From Desulfobacteraceae bacterium (lineage in GTDB: Bacteria > Desulfobacterota > Desulfobacteria > Desulfobacterales > Desulfosarcinaceae): DNA of 64,000 nucleotides. The stretch is from the NCBI GenBank assembly GCA_024230435.1, contig JAAERL010000611.1:1-64000 (forward strand), read 5' to 3'. Numbering within the stretch: position 1 is the stretch's first letter; each line of letters starts with the position of its first letter. Below the pieces are notes generated by a model, which ran no database searches, was not told the origin of the DNA, and saw only the letters and a list, made by a program, of their open reading frames with translations. Made by a program: the position numbers and the translations under genes. This document shows, piece by piece, positions 45,044 through 53,279 of this stretch.

Positions 45044-45844
45044 CTATTTAAGGGTGTTGTCTGCCTTTAAAAGACCATTGGAGCATCGGACTGTTTTATT
45101 TTTGATCGTCAACTCCAATAATTCATCGTTAAATTTCAGCCTGTTACGATTGTTCGCGGCATGCCAGAGGTGAAAACAAATGGCCATGAAGGCATGTTCC
45201 CGGCGTCGTAACCCTTTATTATACAATCGCGCAACGAGTTCAGAATCTTCCCGGCCCCATCCCTGAAAATCTTCGTTAAATCCGTTGACAGATATCAGGT
45301 CCGATTTGCAGACAGCCATATTGCAGCTTCGAATGCCGCCCATTTTTTTTGAAATGCTTGCAGGAAACCAAGTCGCCCTGATCAGATGATGCCGATTTGA
45401 CAGATGGCGGGAAAAAAGCAACCGCAAGCGTTGCTTGCTAATGTCGCTGAACGTAAAGCTCGGGCTCAGGCTCTGATCCACAAGCACCCTTTTTCCCTGC
45501 ACATAATACCCTTTTTGCGCTAACGTAATATGATCCCGAATAAAGTCAGGTTCAGGGATGCAGTCGCCATCCAAAAAAACAAGATAATCACTTGTGCTGG
45601 CCAGTATGGCTTTATTGCGGATTTGAGCCGTTCTGAATCCCTGGTCCGGGCGCCAGACATGCGTTAACGGCAAATCCAGCTTTTCTATAAAAGTATTCAA
45701 GCCTTTGCGTGTATCATCCCCGGAACCGTCGTCAGCCACGATAATTTCATTTGGCAACCGGCTTTGACATGCCAGGCCTTTAAGGACCCGTTCCAAGGCA
45801 TCGGGGCGATTATAGGTGGTCACAATAACGCCAATAGATTTCAT
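45044..45844 (-). CDS. GT2 glycosyltransferase with galactosyltransferase-type C-terminal block
   Basis: 266 residues. GT-A start SIGVIVTTYNRPDALERVL, EIIVADDGSGDDTR, and DxD in FLDGDCIPEPDF (about 91-102). A C-terminal Glyco_transf_7C-like block holds IRSCNMAVCKSDLISVNGFNEDFQGWGREDSE (W-G-R-E-D, about 175-206), known from chondroitin-synthase-like and LPS galactosyl/GalNAc transferases. The start directly follows the waaC stop, so it is co-translated as the last gene of lpxL-waaF-waaC and probably adds a core sugar after the heptoses. Confidence 0.85.
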   Translation of the reverse strand: MKSIGVIVTTYNRPDALERVLKGLACQSRLPNEIIVADDGSGDDTRKGLNTFIEKLDLPLTHVWRPDQGFRTAQIRNKAILASTSDYLVFLDGDCIPEPDFIRDHITLAQKGYYVQGKRVLVDQSLSPSFTFSDISKQRLRLLFSRHLSNRHHLIRATWFPASISKKMGGIRSCNMAVCKSDLISVNGFNEDFQGWGREDSELVARLYNKGLRRREHAFMAICFHLWHAANNRNRLKFNDELLELTIKNKTVRCSNGLLKADNTLK

Positions 45845-46918
45845 CTAATTTCCGATCTTCAATATATCTGCAACAGCCACTTGCACTTGTTCCACCGTAA
45901 TGGCCTGCATACAATGATGTGGCTCACAGTGGCGTTGAAAGCATGGGACGCAATCCAAAAGATTCGTTTGCAATACCTTGTGTCCTTGCCCGTGGGGACC
46001 GGTTCGCCAGGGCGCTGTTGGGCCAAACAGGGCAACTGCCGGAGCGCCAACGGCTGCTGCAATATGCATAGGACCTGTATCGGTGGACACGACACACGCC
46101 ATTTGTTCATACATTGCCGCCAATTGCACCAGAGAGGTTCGTCCGGCCATGTTTTTAGCTTTGTTGCGCATATGACGCTGTATCTGGCTGATAACGCCAA
46201 CATCTTCCGGACCACCAGTAAAGAAAATAGTTACGCCATGCCGATCTATCAAACTATCAGCCAGTTGTGCAAAACGCTCAGGAAGCCAAAGTTTTGTGTC
46301 CCATTTTGCCATGGGATTGATGGCGATGGTTTGATGTTTATTCCGCCAACCGTTGTCTATCAACATTTTGTTAACTTTGTTCCGGTCATCATTGCTGATG
46401 GGAACGGCATATTCAACGGGACCTTTTGGGATGCCGATACCTTCCAGCAGGCGCAGCCCCCGGTCCAGAGCGTGAATTTGCATACTGATTGAGGGTATAC
46501 GTTCGTTTAAAACCAGATGACTGTGTTCCTGATGTTGCATCCCAGGGCCAAAACCGATTTTCCTGCGGCCATGGGCAAGGGCAATCCACAAGGCGCCTTT
46601 GAGTGAGAATTGAAAATCAATAATCAGATCATAGCGTGTATCTCGTAACTGACGTAAAAACCGCCGAATGGCTTGCCAATGGGTGCGCCGTTGCGGGGAG
46701 GCTAAACCCTTGATCCATTTTTTGCGTTTTGAGATAAGAACCCTGTTCAAAGCGTGATGCCCTTGAATAAAGCCTGCGGCGGCTTCTTCAACCAGCCATG
46801 TGATGTGCGCTTGGGGGTAGTGGCGGCGCAGAGCGTTAAGCGCCGGTAAAGTATGTACAACATCACCAATGGCGCTGAGTTTGACGATCAATATCTTAGG
46901 ATTGCCTGTTGTTTTCAT
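45845..46918 (-). CDS. waaC: LPS heptosyltransferase I
   Basis: GT9 family enzyme adding the first heptose from ADP-heptose to Kdo. The 357 residues begin ILIVKLSAIGDVVHTLPAL, the WaaC hallmark with the catalytic Asp; HITWLVEEAAAGF, AINPMAKWDTKLWLPERFAQL (about 195-215) and STDTGPMHIAAAVGAPAVALFGPT near the C-terminus also fit. ATGA overlap with waaF upstream. A C-terminal cysteine cluster (CVPCFQRHCEPHHC) resembles that in some WaaF/WaaQ homologues. Confidence 0.92.
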   Translation of the reverse strand: MKTTGNPKILIVKLSAIGDVVHTLPALNALRRHYPQAHITWLVEEAAAGFIQGHHALNRVLISKRKKWIKGLASPQRRTHWQAIRRFLRQLRDTRYDLIIDFQFSLKGALWIALAHGRRKIGFGPGMQHQEHSHLVLNERIPSISMQIHALDRGLRLLEGIGIPKGPVEYAVPISNDDRNKVNKMLIDNGWRNKHQTIAINPMAKWDTKLWLPERFAQLADSLIDRHGVTIFFTGGPEDVGVISQIQRHMRNKAKNMAGRTSLVQLAAMYEQMACVVSTDTGPMHIAAAVGAPAVALFGPTAPWRTGPHGQGHKVLQTNLLDCVPCFQRHCEPHHCMQAITVEQVQVAVADILKIGN

Positions 46919-47970
46919 GAATTGGCGTTATCCATCAGCGATAGGGCGGCACTGAGTACCTGGTCTACAGTAACGGCAGTCATACAAGGGTGATGAATCG
47001 GACAGTCCGGAAGCAAACATGGGCTGTCTTTACAACTGCCTTTTGCCTGCACCGTCAGACTCGTGGGATTGCTCGGCCCTGTGGCTATTGGGTCGGTGGG
47101 GCCGATGACCGCAACTTGAGGCACATCCAAAGCAGCGGCCACATGCATCAATCCCGAATCATTGGTGATGAAAAGGTTGCACAAACCGATGAGCGCCATA
47201 GCTTGCCGTAAAGTGGTGGCGCCGGCCAGATTACTGCATCCGTCACCGATTTTATCGGCAAGCGCTTGGCCCAAACCGGCTTCACCGGGTGAGCCGAAAA
47301 TCACAATCCTGGCATCGAAGCGTTCTTTTAGAGCTTTGCCCAAGGCTGCATAGCGCTCCACCGGCCAGCGTTTGGCCGTTCCGTGGGCAGCGCCGGGATT
47401 GAACCCCAAAATGATTTGATCTTTCATCACCCCAAGGCTGTTGAGCGTTTGCCTGGCGTGGAGCGTTTCCTGTTTTGTCAGGGTGATTTCAAGTTTCCGG
47501 CCGTTGACGCCGATTCCAAGTGCATAGGGCAGTCCGAGGTAATAATCAATTAAATGGCCTTTTTTGAGCAGCCGCCAGTTATGGATACGTTCAGTAAGCA
47601 ACAGTGTGCGTCCATCGGTAGTATAGCCTGCGCGAAATGGAATTGCCGCCAGCCATGAAAGCAGGGCGGCTTCAAAGGCGTTTTGAAACAACAGGGCCGC
47701 ATCAAAGTTTTGTCTTCTTAAATCCCGCACAAGCCGCAGCAGCCCAAAAGGACCTTTATGGCGGCCATCGGCTTTATAGATCATAAGATCGTCTATGTTG
47801 GGATTGTTTTCAAAAACAGGCCCTACCCAGGGTTTGACCAATAGTGTGATTCTAGCGCCGGGAAAGCCCTTGCGAAGAGCACGCATAGCCGGTGTTGTCA
47901 TAACAGCGTCACCAACCCAGTTGGCGCCGCGGACCAAAAGTTTTTTTATGTTGTTACGATGGTTCATCAT
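46915..47970 (-). CDS. waaF: LPS heptosyltransferase II
   Basis: GT9 enzyme adding the second heptose. 351 residues: KKLLVRGANWVGDAVMTTPA near the N-terminus is the classical WaaF signature; FNPGAAHGTAKRWPVERYAA (about 195-214) and TNDSGLMHVAAALDVPQVAV (about 270) form the ADP-heptose site. Ends in a CLLPDCPIHHPCM cysteine block. Its start abuts the lpxL-like stop and its end overlaps waaC. Confidence 0.95.
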   Translation of the reverse strand: MMNHRNNIKKLLVRGANWVGDAVMTTPAMRALRKGFPGARITLLVKPWVGPVFENNPNIDDLMIYKADGRHKGPFGLLRLVRDLRRQNFDAALLFQNAFEAALLSWLAAIPFRAGYTTDGRTLLLTERIHNWRLLKKGHLIDYYLGLPYALGIGVNGRKLEITLTKQETLHARQTLNSLGVMKDQIILGFNPGAAHGTAKRWPVERYAALGKALKERFDARIVIFGSPGEAGLGQALADKIGDGCSNLAGATTLRQAMALIGLCNLFITNDSGLMHVAAALDVPQVAVIGPTDPIATGPSNPTSLTVQAKGSCKDSPCLLPDCPIHHPCMTAVTVDQVLSAALSLMDNANS

Positions 47971-48912
47971 TTATTTGTTTTTTTGCTGCCGACGATAGTA
48001 GCGATCCTTACGCGCCGGATCAGGCCATGGGCACATGGGGCGGGTTTTCCAGCGCTGGTGCACCCAGAACCACTGGTCAGGATAATTGCGGGCATAATTT
48101 TCAATCACACGGTTGTATTGCCGGGTATTTTCTTCAATATCTTTTATTTTATCTCCGGTTTGAATCAATGGCAATTCCGGGCCGAAGACGGCGTCAAATT
48201 TTCGGCCTTTGCGAATTAAAAAAAGCGGCACCACCGGCGCCCGGCTTTTGAGGGCCAATACAGCCATTCCAGTGTTGGTACAAGCCCGGCGGTTGAAAAA
48301 GTCTACAAAAACGCCATCATACCAATCGACATTTTGATCCATAAGCAAGCCTACGGGATTTCCCTTGCGCAAAGCTTTATAGATTTTGTGCATCGCTCCT
48401 TTGCGGGTAGGAATGGGCACACCGCCGAATCGAGATCTGTTTTTTTTAAAAAAACGGTCGACAAAAGGCGCATCCATGGGGCGGTAAACAATTCTTACGG
48501 GCATTGCCGCCATATGTGCAACGATTGGCAGCAACTCCCAATTGCCAAAGTGAGCGACTAATATGAGAGCCCCCCGGCCCTTGGTTATGGCTTGCCGGTA
48601 TGCGCAAACGTTGTGCAGCCGGAAATAGTTATGAAATTGGCGTTCAGTTAAAGAAAGCGACCAACCGATTTCAAAAATGATCCGGCATAAATTTTCGAAA
48701 ACTTTTTGCGCTAATTCATAAATTTGGCGGGGTGTTTTTTCATTGCCGAATGCCAATGTCAGATTGCTGGCGGCTATTTTGCGGTGTTTTTTATCCAGGC
48801 GGAAAAAAATTCGTCCTAACCATGTCGCCGCGCAATTTTGGATTGAATAAGGCAACATTCCCAGGATTAGAAGCAGGCTCCGAAAAAGTTTGTACATAAC
48901 TGAATCGATCAT
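47971..48912 (-). CDS. Lipid A late acyltransferase (LpxL/HtrB-like)
   Basis: LpxL-type enzymes add secondary acyl chains to Kdo-lipid A at the inner membrane. The 313 residues have an N-terminal hydrophobic anchor, the catalytic HX4E in LVAHFGNWELL (about residue 125), VYRPMDAPFVD, and a second conserved block GLLMDQNVDWYDGVFVDFFN (about 195-214). WVHQRWKTRP near the C-terminus is standard. It heads the lpxL-waaF-waaC-GT2 operon. Chain specificity unknown. Confidence 0.9.
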   Translation of the reverse strand: MIDSVMYKLFRSLLLILGMLPYSIQNCAATWLGRIFFRLDKKHRKIAASNLTLAFGNEKTPRQIYELAQKVFENLCRIIFEIGWSLSLTERQFHNYFRLHNVCAYRQAITKGRGALILVAHFGNWELLPIVAHMAAMPVRIVYRPMDAPFVDRFFKKNRSRFGGVPIPTRKGAMHKIYKALRKGNPVGLLMDQNVDWYDGVFVDFFNRRACTNTGMAVLALKSRAPVVPLFLIRKGRKFDAVFGPELPLIQTGDKIKDIEENTRQYNRVIENYARNYPDQWFWVHQRWKTRPMCPWPDPARKDRYYRRQQKNK

Positions 48913-49396
48913 TATAACGACTCTGTTTTATTGACTATCATTTAAAGCCAAAATAATTTTAGTATAAATTGCATATTAGTTTCAAACCACAAAACGCGAT
49001 TGTTCTATCATGCCGGTTTTTTGGGAACAAGAACCAAATGAAATGATAATTTAGTTGATTTTTTTCTTAACTTTTACTCAGGTAGCCCTGTCAAATTAAT
49101 ATTTAAATACTATTCAACCGGTTAGGCGATTGACGGAAAAGAATATACCAGATTGAGCTTCGATTTTTTTTCGTATTCAAGGCGCGCCAATGTTTTGCTG
49201 ATCAGTTTGCATACTTAACGTATTCGTAGCTTTGGCATAACGCACAAGACGGGAAAAAAGACATACAAGATGGTATATTCTTTAACAGAAATCGCCTTAA
49301 AGCAAAATTGATGAGAATTGATCATTTCCGTTTCAGTTGAACGGTTTTCAGTTTGATCAATTAGCTTGTGCAAGAATTATTTTGCAACAAAGTAGA
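48913..49396. other. Intergenic region with R1 copy 2
   Basis: The lpxL-like gene and the msbA 3' end flank this stretch. It holds R1 copy 2 (listed) and A+T-rich sequence on both sides. It likely contains the lpxL-operon promoter on the minus strand, but no convincing -35/-10 pair was found. Confidence 0.45.
49122..49300 (+). repeat. R1 interspersed repeat (MITE-like), copy 2
   Basis: Same orientation as copy 1, over most of its length nearly identical. Ends TTAGGCGATT and AATCGCCTTAA are inverted and flanked by TTA on both sides. No coding capacity. Confidence 0.88.
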
Positions 49397-49507
49397 ATGA
49401 CGGTGAGAATTTTTCAAATTGTTTCTTTGGCACTTGTGTCAGCAATCATGATTAGTACGGCATTTGCCGAAAAATTTAAAATTGTTCAGCAGTGGAAAAA
49501 CCATTAA
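49397..49507 (+). CDS. Small putative exported peptide (36 residues), doubtful
   Basis: An ATG opens a 36-codon frame whose product starts MTVRIFQIVSLALVSAIMIS and continues with TAFAEKFKIVQQW, ending NH. The first 24 residues look like a signal peptide with an AFA cleavage motif, leaving about 12 mature residues. There is no strong ribosome site. Its last 32 bases overlap the convergent 3' end of msbA. It may be the truncated 5' end of a lost exported-protein gene next to R1 copy 2 or a genuine small protein. Confidence 0.3.
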   Translation: MTVRIFQIVSLALVSAIMISTAFAEKFKIVQQWKNH

Positions 49508-51251
49508 CCGCTCGAAATTGCATGTCATGTAATTTTGCGTATTCCCCGCCTAAAGACAGCAGTTCTTCATGGGTTCCGCGTTCCTTTATACGGCCGTTGA
49601 CAATTACTGCAATTTTGTCTGCATTGACAATTGTTGATAACCGGTGTGCGATGACCACCGTGGTCCTGCCGCGCATAAGATTTTCTAATGCTTTTTGGAC
49701 AACTGCCTCGGCTTCCGAGTCCAGGGATGAAGTGGCTTCATCGAGAATTAAAATGGGAGCGTTTTTTAACAAGGCCCTGGCAATGCAAAGCCTTTGTTTT
49801 TCGCCTCCGGATAAGCGCCCGCCCAGCTCTCCTATAACCGTTTCATAGCCTTTTGGAAAGCGCAAGATAAAGTCATGGGCGTAGGCCGCTTGCGCGGCTT
49901 CAACTATTTGCTCGTCAGTTGCTTGCCGATTACCATAAGCGATATTATCGCGAACGGTTTCATTAAACAAAATAGGCTCCTGGGTCACAATGGCTATCTG
50001 GCTCCTTAAGTCCTTGATGGCAAACTGCCGGATGTCCTCATCATCAATCAGGATTCGTCCCTTCGATACATCAAAAAATCTTGGAATCAGATTTACCAGC
50101 GTGCTTTTGCCGCCTCCGCTCATACCCGCCAATGCCAGCACACGGCCTTTATCGATGGTCAGATCGATTTGATTCAATACTTCTTTATTGCCATAGCTGA
50201 AGCTTACATTTTCAAATTTTAACGCATGAGGGCCGGCGGCGAGTTCTTTAGGTTGTTGCGGATCGTTTATATCCAAAGGCATTTCGATAATATCATATAT
50301 ACGGTCGGTTGCGGCAAGACCTTGCTGAATGGCATTGTTCAGGTTGCTGAGTTTTTTGATCGGATCGTACATAAGCAATGTGCAGGTTAAAAAGCTCATG
50401 AAGCTGCCCGGTGTGGAAACGCCTTTCATAACTTCCCATCCACCGTACCAGATCACAAATGCAATGGCGATGCCTCCAAAAAATTCCATGATCGGAGATG
50501 ACAGGGAACGAACAATGATACCTTTGATTTCCATGTCGAACAGTTTTTGGGTTTTATGGAAAAATCGTTTCTTTTCGTGGTCTTCCATTCCGAAAGCTTT
50601 TACAATTTTGCTGCCGGCCAGGGTTTCGTGTAAAAAGGCGCTCAAATCTCCAATAGCTTCCTGGCAACCCGTACTGACCCGGCGAACCCTGCGGCCCAGC
50701 TCAAATACAGGAAAAAAGGCTACCGGGAGCACCACAAAGGCAATCAGGGCCAATCGCCAGTTCATATAAATAATGACGCTGGCAAGGCCGATGATCGTTG
50801 AGGTATCGCGCAATGAGCTGGTGACGGCGGTGGAAACCATGTTTCGGAGCACGTTGACGTCGTTGGTGATTCGGGACATTAAAACTCCGGTACGCTCTTT
50901 TTGGAAAAATGACAATGGAAGGTCCTGAATCTTGTCATAAAGCTTGTTGCGCAGCAACCGGATGATATCCTGAGCCACTGAATTCATAAAATATTCCTGA
51001 CCATAGGTTGCCAGGCTTTTGGTAAAAAACACTACGATAACAGCTATGGGAAAAAGTATTAGCCCCTGGCCGTTACGTTCAACAAATATTTTATCGATTA
51101 CTGGTTTTAATAAATAACCCATCGCTGAAGTACTCACTGAGATTAACAGCATACTCAGCCCGGCCATAAAAAAATGGCTCTTTTTGGATTTGATCATTGA
51201 CAATAAGTCAATATGGCGAGGGCTAAACTTTTTTTTTAAATATGATTTCAA
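49476..51251 (-). CDS. msbA: Lipid A export ATP-binding/permease protein MsbA
   Basis: MsbA flips core-lipid A across the inner membrane. 591 residues: a six-helix exporter domain (about 25-320), then the ABC domain with Walker A AGMSGGGKSTLVNLIPRF (about residue 375), Q-loop IVTQEPILFN, signature GRLSGGEKQRLCIARALL and Walker B PILILDEATSSLDSEA, and switch HRLST. Starts at TTG with AAGGA 10 bases upstream. It is monocistronic here and divergent from the heptose genes. Confidence 0.93.
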   Translation of the reverse strand: MKSYLKKKFSPRHIDLLSMIKSKKSHFFMAGLSMLLISVSTSAMGYLLKPVIDKIFVERNGQGLILFPIAVIVVFFTKSLATYGQEYFMNSVAQDIIRLLRNKLYDKIQDLPLSFFQKERTGVLMSRITNDVNVLRNMVSTAVTSSLRDTSTIIGLASVIIYMNWRLALIAFVVLPVAFFPVFELGRRVRRVSTGCQEAIGDLSAFLHETLAGSKIVKAFGMEDHEKKRFFHKTQKLFDMEIKGIIVRSLSSPIMEFFGGIAIAFVIWYGGWEVMKGVSTPGSFMSFLTCTLLMYDPIKKLSNLNNAIQQGLAATDRIYDIIEMPLDINDPQQPKELAAGPHALKFENVSFSYGNKEVLNQIDLTIDKGRVLALAGMSGGGKSTLVNLIPRFFDVSKGRILIDDEDIRQFAIKDLRSQIAIVTQEPILFNETVRDNIAYGNRQATDEQIVEAAQAAYAHDFILRFPKGYETVIGELGGRLSGGEKQRLCIARALLKNAPILILDEATSSLDSEAEAVVQKALENLMRGRTTVVIAHRLSTIVNADKIAVIVNGRIKERGTHEELLSLGGEYAKLHDMQFRAVNGFSTAEQF

Positions 51252-51709
51252 TTGATTATATATCCTTAGTGTGTCAGTTGCGCAATTAAGCGAACGCTGT
51301 TGGGTATTTAACCCATCGGTGAAGGTTTGTAAACAAAACCCTTATTTTGTGCTTTAAGATTATCCAGCGGGAATTGCCGGTAATATATTGCCGGATGAAT
51401 CGCTGAATGCTCTTTTGATATCCTTCGCGCAGCGAAGGCGGGAGATGAATCAATATTTTCTAATAAATTGACAATGATAGTATTTTTTTGTATTTGGTAT
51501 AACTGCTGCTTTTCCTGAGGCTTTGTTGCCAACCGGGATTACAAAGCAGCGATAAAGATTTTGCGTATCGGACTGGATACGTTAACGCCGCAGGGCGTTT
51601 AGATGCCCGGTAATTTATTGCCGGTAGCAGCACACTACAAAAATTTATATAATCATCGGCTGAAGATGATCATGTTTTTTAATTCTGAAAATGGAGGTGT
51701 AACAAAAAG
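51252..51709. other. Hairpin-rich divergent region between msbA and the heptose operon
   Basis: Contains two near-identical stem-loops, CCGGTAATATATTGCCGG at 51377-51394 and CCGGTAATTTATTGCCGG at 51607-51624 (7-bp stems with one wobble). It also has a strong hairpin CCTTCG-CGCAG-CGAAGG at 51422-51438 and an inverted pair GCTGCTTT/AAAGCAGC at 51505-51550. No protein gene is supported. It could be a structured leader, a non-coding RNA or a decayed element. Confidence 0.5.
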
Positions 51710-52654
51710 GTGCCTTTTGAAGAAATTAATTTATCAAAGATAATAACCTATTCGGCTGCTGACCGTAGCTCCAAAGTAACTGCTCATCTCGAAGGTAAAC
51801 CACCGGCGGCCGGCATGTCCATGAAAAAATTTCTTGAATGCCTGCCCGATGTTCTCAAAGCAAGGGAGCTCAAAGCTGTGGCCGCCGCCGTTGTCCAGGC
51901 CAGAGAAAAAGGCAAGCCGGTGATTGCTATGCTTGGCGGCCATGTGATCAAAACCGGATGCAGTCCGGTTTTGGCCGATCTTGCGGAAAAAGGGTTTGTA
52001 CAGCACTTTGCCTCCAATGGCAGCGCAGCGGTTCACGATACGGAGTTGGCTTTTTGCGGCCATACCAGCGAAGATGTTGCTGCACATTTAGAAGACGGCT
52101 CTTTTGGCATGGCGGCCGATACGGCTGGTATGATCAATGAAGCGGCGCAGCGGGCGGCCCGCGGCAAAGAGGGATTTGGCGAAGCTTTGGGAGGGCTGCT
52201 TTTAGAGAAAAAGGCTCCCTATCATCAACGGGCTTTGCTTGCCCGGTGCAAGACTTTGAATATTCCGTACACCCTGCATATTGCAATTGGGACAGATATC
52301 GTGCATCAACATCCAAGCGCGAGCGGCGCCGCCATTGGGCAGGCATCGTTTCGGGATTTTAAGATTTTTGCGGCTACAGTGGCAAAATTAGGCCAGGGCG
52401 GCGTTGTCCTGAATTTTGGAAGCGCAGTCATTATGCCCGAGGTGTTTTTAAAAGCGTTGGCAGTGGGGCGAAACCTGGGTCATAAGATTACCCATTTTAC
52501 TACTGCAAATTTTGATATGATTCAGCATTATCGTCCGCGGGTAAATGTGGTCGAGCGCCCTGTTCTGAAAAGCGGGCGCGGATTTGCCATCACCGGGCAT
52601 CATGAGATCATGATACCGCTTTTGGCAGCAGCAATTTATGAGATGGCTTCATGA
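51710..52654 (+). CDS. Conserved protein of unknown function in the heptose operon
   Basis: 314 residues, no signal peptide or membrane helix. GTG start with GGAGGTG upstream. Distinct blocks are VIAMLGGHVIKTGCSPVLAD (about 82-101), HFASNGSAAVHDTELAFCG (about 112-130), the His-rich IGTDIVHQHPSASGAAIG (about 203-220) and THFTTANFDMIQHYR (about 265-279). By recollection the middle block resembles bacterial deoxyhypusine-synthase-like proteins (NAD-dependent Rossmann-type fold); this was not tested. It sits 19 bases ahead of gmhA, so a link to heptose or LPS sugar metabolism is plausible. Function not assigned. Confidence 0.85.
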   Translation: MPFEEINLSKIITYSAADRSSKVTAHLEGKPPAAGMSMKKFLECLPDVLKARELKAVAAAVVQAREKGKPVIAMLGGHVIKTGCSPVLADLAEKGFVQHFASNGSAAVHDTELAFCGHTSEDVAAHLEDGSFGMAADTAGMINEAAQRAARGKEGFGEALGGLLLEKKAPYHQRALLARCKTLNIPYTLHIAIGTDIVHQHPSASGAAIGQASFRDFKIFAATVAKLGQGGVVLNFGSAVIMPEVFLKALAVGRNLGHKITHFTTANFDMIQHYRPRVNVVERPVLKSGRGFAITGHHEIMIPLLAAAIYEMAS

Positions 52655-52673
52655 AAAATCATGAGATGATAAC

Positions 52674-53243
52674 ATGACTGATTTATTAAAAGCGTTTCAG
52701 GAACATCTGGTTTATTTTCAGCAGGTTAAGGCTATAGCCCCGGATGTCGAACAATCAGCAGCTACACTGGCGGCGATCCTGCAGGCTGGTCAAAAAATAC
52801 TCATCTGCGGCAATGGCGGCAGCGCTGCCGATGCCCAGCATTTTGCCGCGGAACTGGTGGGCCGTTTTGAATTGGAAAGGTCTGCCTGGCCTGCAATTGC
52901 GCTGACAACTGATACATCCATTTTATCAGCCATTGGAAATGATTATGGCTTTGATGCGGTTTTTGCCCGTCAGGTCGATGGGTTGGCAATAAAGGGAGAT
53001 GCATTGATCGGCATCTCAACCTCCGGCAATTCACCTAATATAATAAAGGCTGTCGAATCCGCAAAAACTAAAGGTATGCATACCATCGGGCTTCTGGGCC
53101 GTGACGGCGGCAAGCTTGGATCTATTGTGGACACAGCTCTTGTTATTCAGGGGCAAAACACCGCCCGTATTCAGGAGGTTCATATCTTTATTCTCCATCT
53201 TTGGGCCATGCTCATTGAGAAAAAACTCACTAACAAATCCTGA
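52674..53243 (+). CDS. gmhA: Sedoheptulose-7-phosphate isomerase
   Basis: GmhA converts sedoheptulose 7-phosphate to D-glycero-D-manno-heptose 7-phosphate, the first step of ADP-heptose synthesis. The 189-residue SIS-domain enzyme has [21 protein letters not shown] (about 44-64, with active-site residues), [16 protein letters not shown] and [15 protein letters not shown] (about 115-129). Lies between the unknown gene and hldE. Confidence 0.95.
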   Translation: MTDLLKAFQEHLVYFQQVKAIAPDVEQSAATLAAILQAGQKILICGNGGSAADAQHFAAELVGRFELERSAWPAIALTTDTSILSAIGNDYGFDAVFARQVDGLAIKGDALIGISTSGNSPNIIKAVESAKTKGMHTIGLLGRDGGKLGSIVDTALVIQGQNTARIQEVHIFILHLWAMLIEKKLTNKS

Positions 53244-53279
53244 TGGACACTTATTTGAAGCATCAATTTTGGAGCATCA

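Noticed and set aside
51308-51532. 74-codon minus-strand frame upstream of msbA
   Set aside because: It spans several hairpins, has no recognisable motif and no good ribosome site; treated as non-coding.
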